The notes below the pieces were generated by a model, which did not search any database, had not been told where the DNA came from, and saw nothing but the letters and a program-made list of their open reading frames with translations. From Deltaproteobacteria bacterium (GTDB lineage Bacteria > Desulfobacterota > DSM-4660 > Desulfatiglandales > HGW-15), in contig JAFDIX010000183.1 in the NCBI GenBank assembly GCA_019307805.1, positions 1 to 7,528 on the forward strand: a stretch of DNA of 7,528 nucleotides, written 5' to 3'. The translations under genes and the position numbers were made by a program. Below, piece after piece: positions 6,644-7,528 of this stretch (its first letter is position 1; the number at the start of each line of letters is the position of its first letter).

Positions 6644-6719
6644 AACTCTTGAAAAAGAATTAACATGCAACAATCAATCCTATCAAATTTGCAATCCGGA
6701 AATTTTATCTTTCTGTTGC

Positions 6720-6817
6720 TTAAGACTGCAGGTCGCGCTTTATCTTTTCGAATTCTTCCCGTCGATCTCACCCTTAGCATAACGTTCCTTGAGGATGTCA
6801 TGAGCTAGCTCCTTTCC
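6720..6817 (-). pseudogene. Detached SHOCT domain, probably the lost C-terminus of the polyferredoxin
   Basis: Reading leftwards from 6817, one minus-strand frame gives KELAHDILKERYAKGEIDGK. From about 6756 a second frame gives EFEKIKRDLQS and a TAA at 6722-6720. Joined, these match the SHOCT consensus (ILKERYAxGEI-x-EEFExxKxDL) nearly residue for residue. SHOCT is a short C-terminal domain of about 30 residues. There is no start codon in the first frame, and an in-frame TAA at 6820-6818 closes it upstream, so this is not a gene on its own. Removing one base from the A/G-rich run near 6813-6818 joins it smoothly to the polyferredoxin frame (...PVKLRK-ELAHD...), and adding one base near 6756 restores its second half. 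The two shifts cancel. The domain identity is firm; the former fusion is inferred. Confidence 0.7.
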
Positions 6818-7528
6818 TTAATTTCACCGGGACTTCCTCCTCTACGTAAGCCGGGCTAACCTTGTCCTGCTTCTTTATTTCAACCACGTCGCCTCTGCTC
6901 GGACTCTTGACCGCTGGTAGGAGACCGTGTCCATTTTCAGTCGACCCTGGGTCTCCCTGGGTGGAAACCTCCTTCTCTTCAGAAACCGCCTGAACTCCGG
7001 GAGCTTCAGGAGGAAGCGTCTTCTTAAAAAGCCCTCTTACGTCAGAAAATTCCAAGACCCCTTTCGGACAGTTTGTTACACACCGGCCGCAGCCCACGCA
7101 ATCAGGGACGTTCACCTCTCCCTTTGTTTCAACGAGGTATTGGACCGGGATGCCCATATCACATTCCATATTGCATTTCTTGCAGGAGATGCACTTTTCT
7201 TTCTCGGCCTTGATTTTGTAAAAGCCTACTTTGTTTAAGATCCCGAACATTTGGCCGTATGGACAGAGCCACCTGCACCAGTTACGGTTTCCGGTAATCG
7301 GAATAAAGAGGAAGGAAGTGAAATAAATGACACCAACAATGACCAAAAATGCATCAGCTATGAGTTTTGTTTTTGAAAACGGGAGCAAAACAATAATGAA
7401 CAGGGCAAAATAAAAGCTGGTCAGCACCCATTTGAGATGCCTTGACTTCCAGGCCGTCTCGGTCTTGATCGTCTCTTTTCTGAAAGCCGCGCCCATAGTG
7501 TCTCTGGTTCCGACACAGGGACAATTCC
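6798..7528 (-). CDS. Membrane polyferredoxin (NapH/NosR-like 4Fe-4S protein), 5' partial
   Basis: The frame is open to the right edge: before the ATG at 7496 it already reads NCPCVGTRDT, which looks like part of a CxxxCP-C motif, and that ATG has no good ribosome binding site. So the N-terminus lies outside the window. Numbering from that Met: two transmembrane segments (about 21-40 and 45-67), then NWCRWLCPYGQ (Cys74, Cys78), typical of NapH/NosR/CcoG-like membrane ferredoxins. Two [4Fe-4S] motifs follow, CISCKKCNMEC and CVGCGRCVTNCP. The first ends in C-D instead of C-P. After them comes a flexible tail rich in Pro, Glu and Lys, ending at KGASS and TGA 6800-6798. This protein should carry electrons at the cytoplasmic face of the membrane; donor and acceptor are not shown. 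The tail probably once led into a SHOCT domain and is cut short by a frameshift. It is convergent with the methyltransferase gene. Confidence 0.85.
   Translation of the reverse strand, partial: NCPCVGTRDTMGAAFRKETIKTETAWKSRHLKWVLTSFYFALFIIVLLPFSKTKLIADAFLVIVGVIYFTSFLFIPITGNRNWCRWLCPYGQMFGILNKVGFYKIKAEKEKCISCKKCNMECDMGIPVQYLVETKGEVNVPDCVGCGRCVTNCPKGVLEFSDVRGLFKKTLPPEAPGVQAVSEEKEVSTQGDPGSTENGHGLLPAVKSPSRGDVVEIKKQDKVSPAYVEEEVPVKLRKGASS

Noticed and set aside
6802..6811. Perfect 10-bp palindrome GAGCTAGCTC as an operator
   Set aside because: It falls within the coding remains of the SHOCT and polyferredoxin end, with no promoter nearby; chance is likely.
7498..7516. Inverted repeat GTGTC...GACAC as a terminator or operator
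   Set aside because: Only five pairs, no T-run, and it lies inside the open polyferredoxin frame that runs to the window edge.

Overview
The window looks like a chromosomal piece of a strictly anaerobic bacterium, probably a sulfate-reducing or syntrophic member of the Desulfobacterota (former Deltaproteobacteria). This is an inference from gene content: two radical SAM activase-like proteins, a four-subunit 2-oxoacid:ferredoxin oxidoreductase and a membrane polyferredoxin, with GC-rich genes and AT-rich spacers. No RNA gene, CRISPR array, complete insertion sequence or phage gene was seen.

Layout. (1) Positions 2-971 (+) hold a radical SAM gene of the AmmeMemoRadiSam (AmrS) type. It enters from the left edge and is broken in the middle: the two halves lie in different frames and about ten residues are missing at the join. 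(2) Positions 972-1150 are a convergent spacer carrying a ~97-bp element with perfect 12-bp terminal inverted repeats. (3) Positions 1151-2206 (-) encode a second radical SAM protein, which carries a twin-arginine (Tat) signal peptide. (4) Positions 2207-2574 are a divergent, AT-rich control region with a good sigma70-type promoter for the rightward genes and a weaker one for the leftward gene. (5) Positions 2575-6097 (+) are the core operon: a P-loop ATPase, a 2x[4Fe-4S] ferredoxin-like delta subunit, then the alpha, beta and gamma subunits of a 2-oxoacid:ferredoxin oxidoreductase (Kor/Vor type). All five frames are intact and most have clear ribosome binding sites. (6) Positions 6140-6643 (+) encode a class I SAM methyltransferase with a TTG start and an unusually short C-terminus, just after a small terminator-like hairpin. 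(7) Positions 6720-7528 (-) hold a membrane-bound polyferredoxin that enters from the right edge. Its original end seems to have been a SHOCT domain, still readable downstream in other frames after two single-base shifts.

How the genes work together. The core operon should make a complex that oxidatively decarboxylates a 2-oxoacid to an acyl-CoA. Alpha and beta form the active site with thiamine diphosphate, gamma completes the catalytic unit, and delta passes electrons to ferredoxin. The substrate (2-oxoglutarate, branched-chain or other 2-oxoacids) cannot be settled from sequence alone. The ATPase at the head of the operon may assist assembly or maturation, but that is inference. The polyferredoxin would carry electrons at the membrane; no direct link to the complex is shown.

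Nothing here amounts to a clearly new system. The most useful leads are the Tat-exported radical SAM enzyme, the unexplained ATPase that leads the oxidoreductase operon, the palindromic element, and the set of broken flanking genes around an intact operon. The broken genes mean either gene decay or sequence errors.
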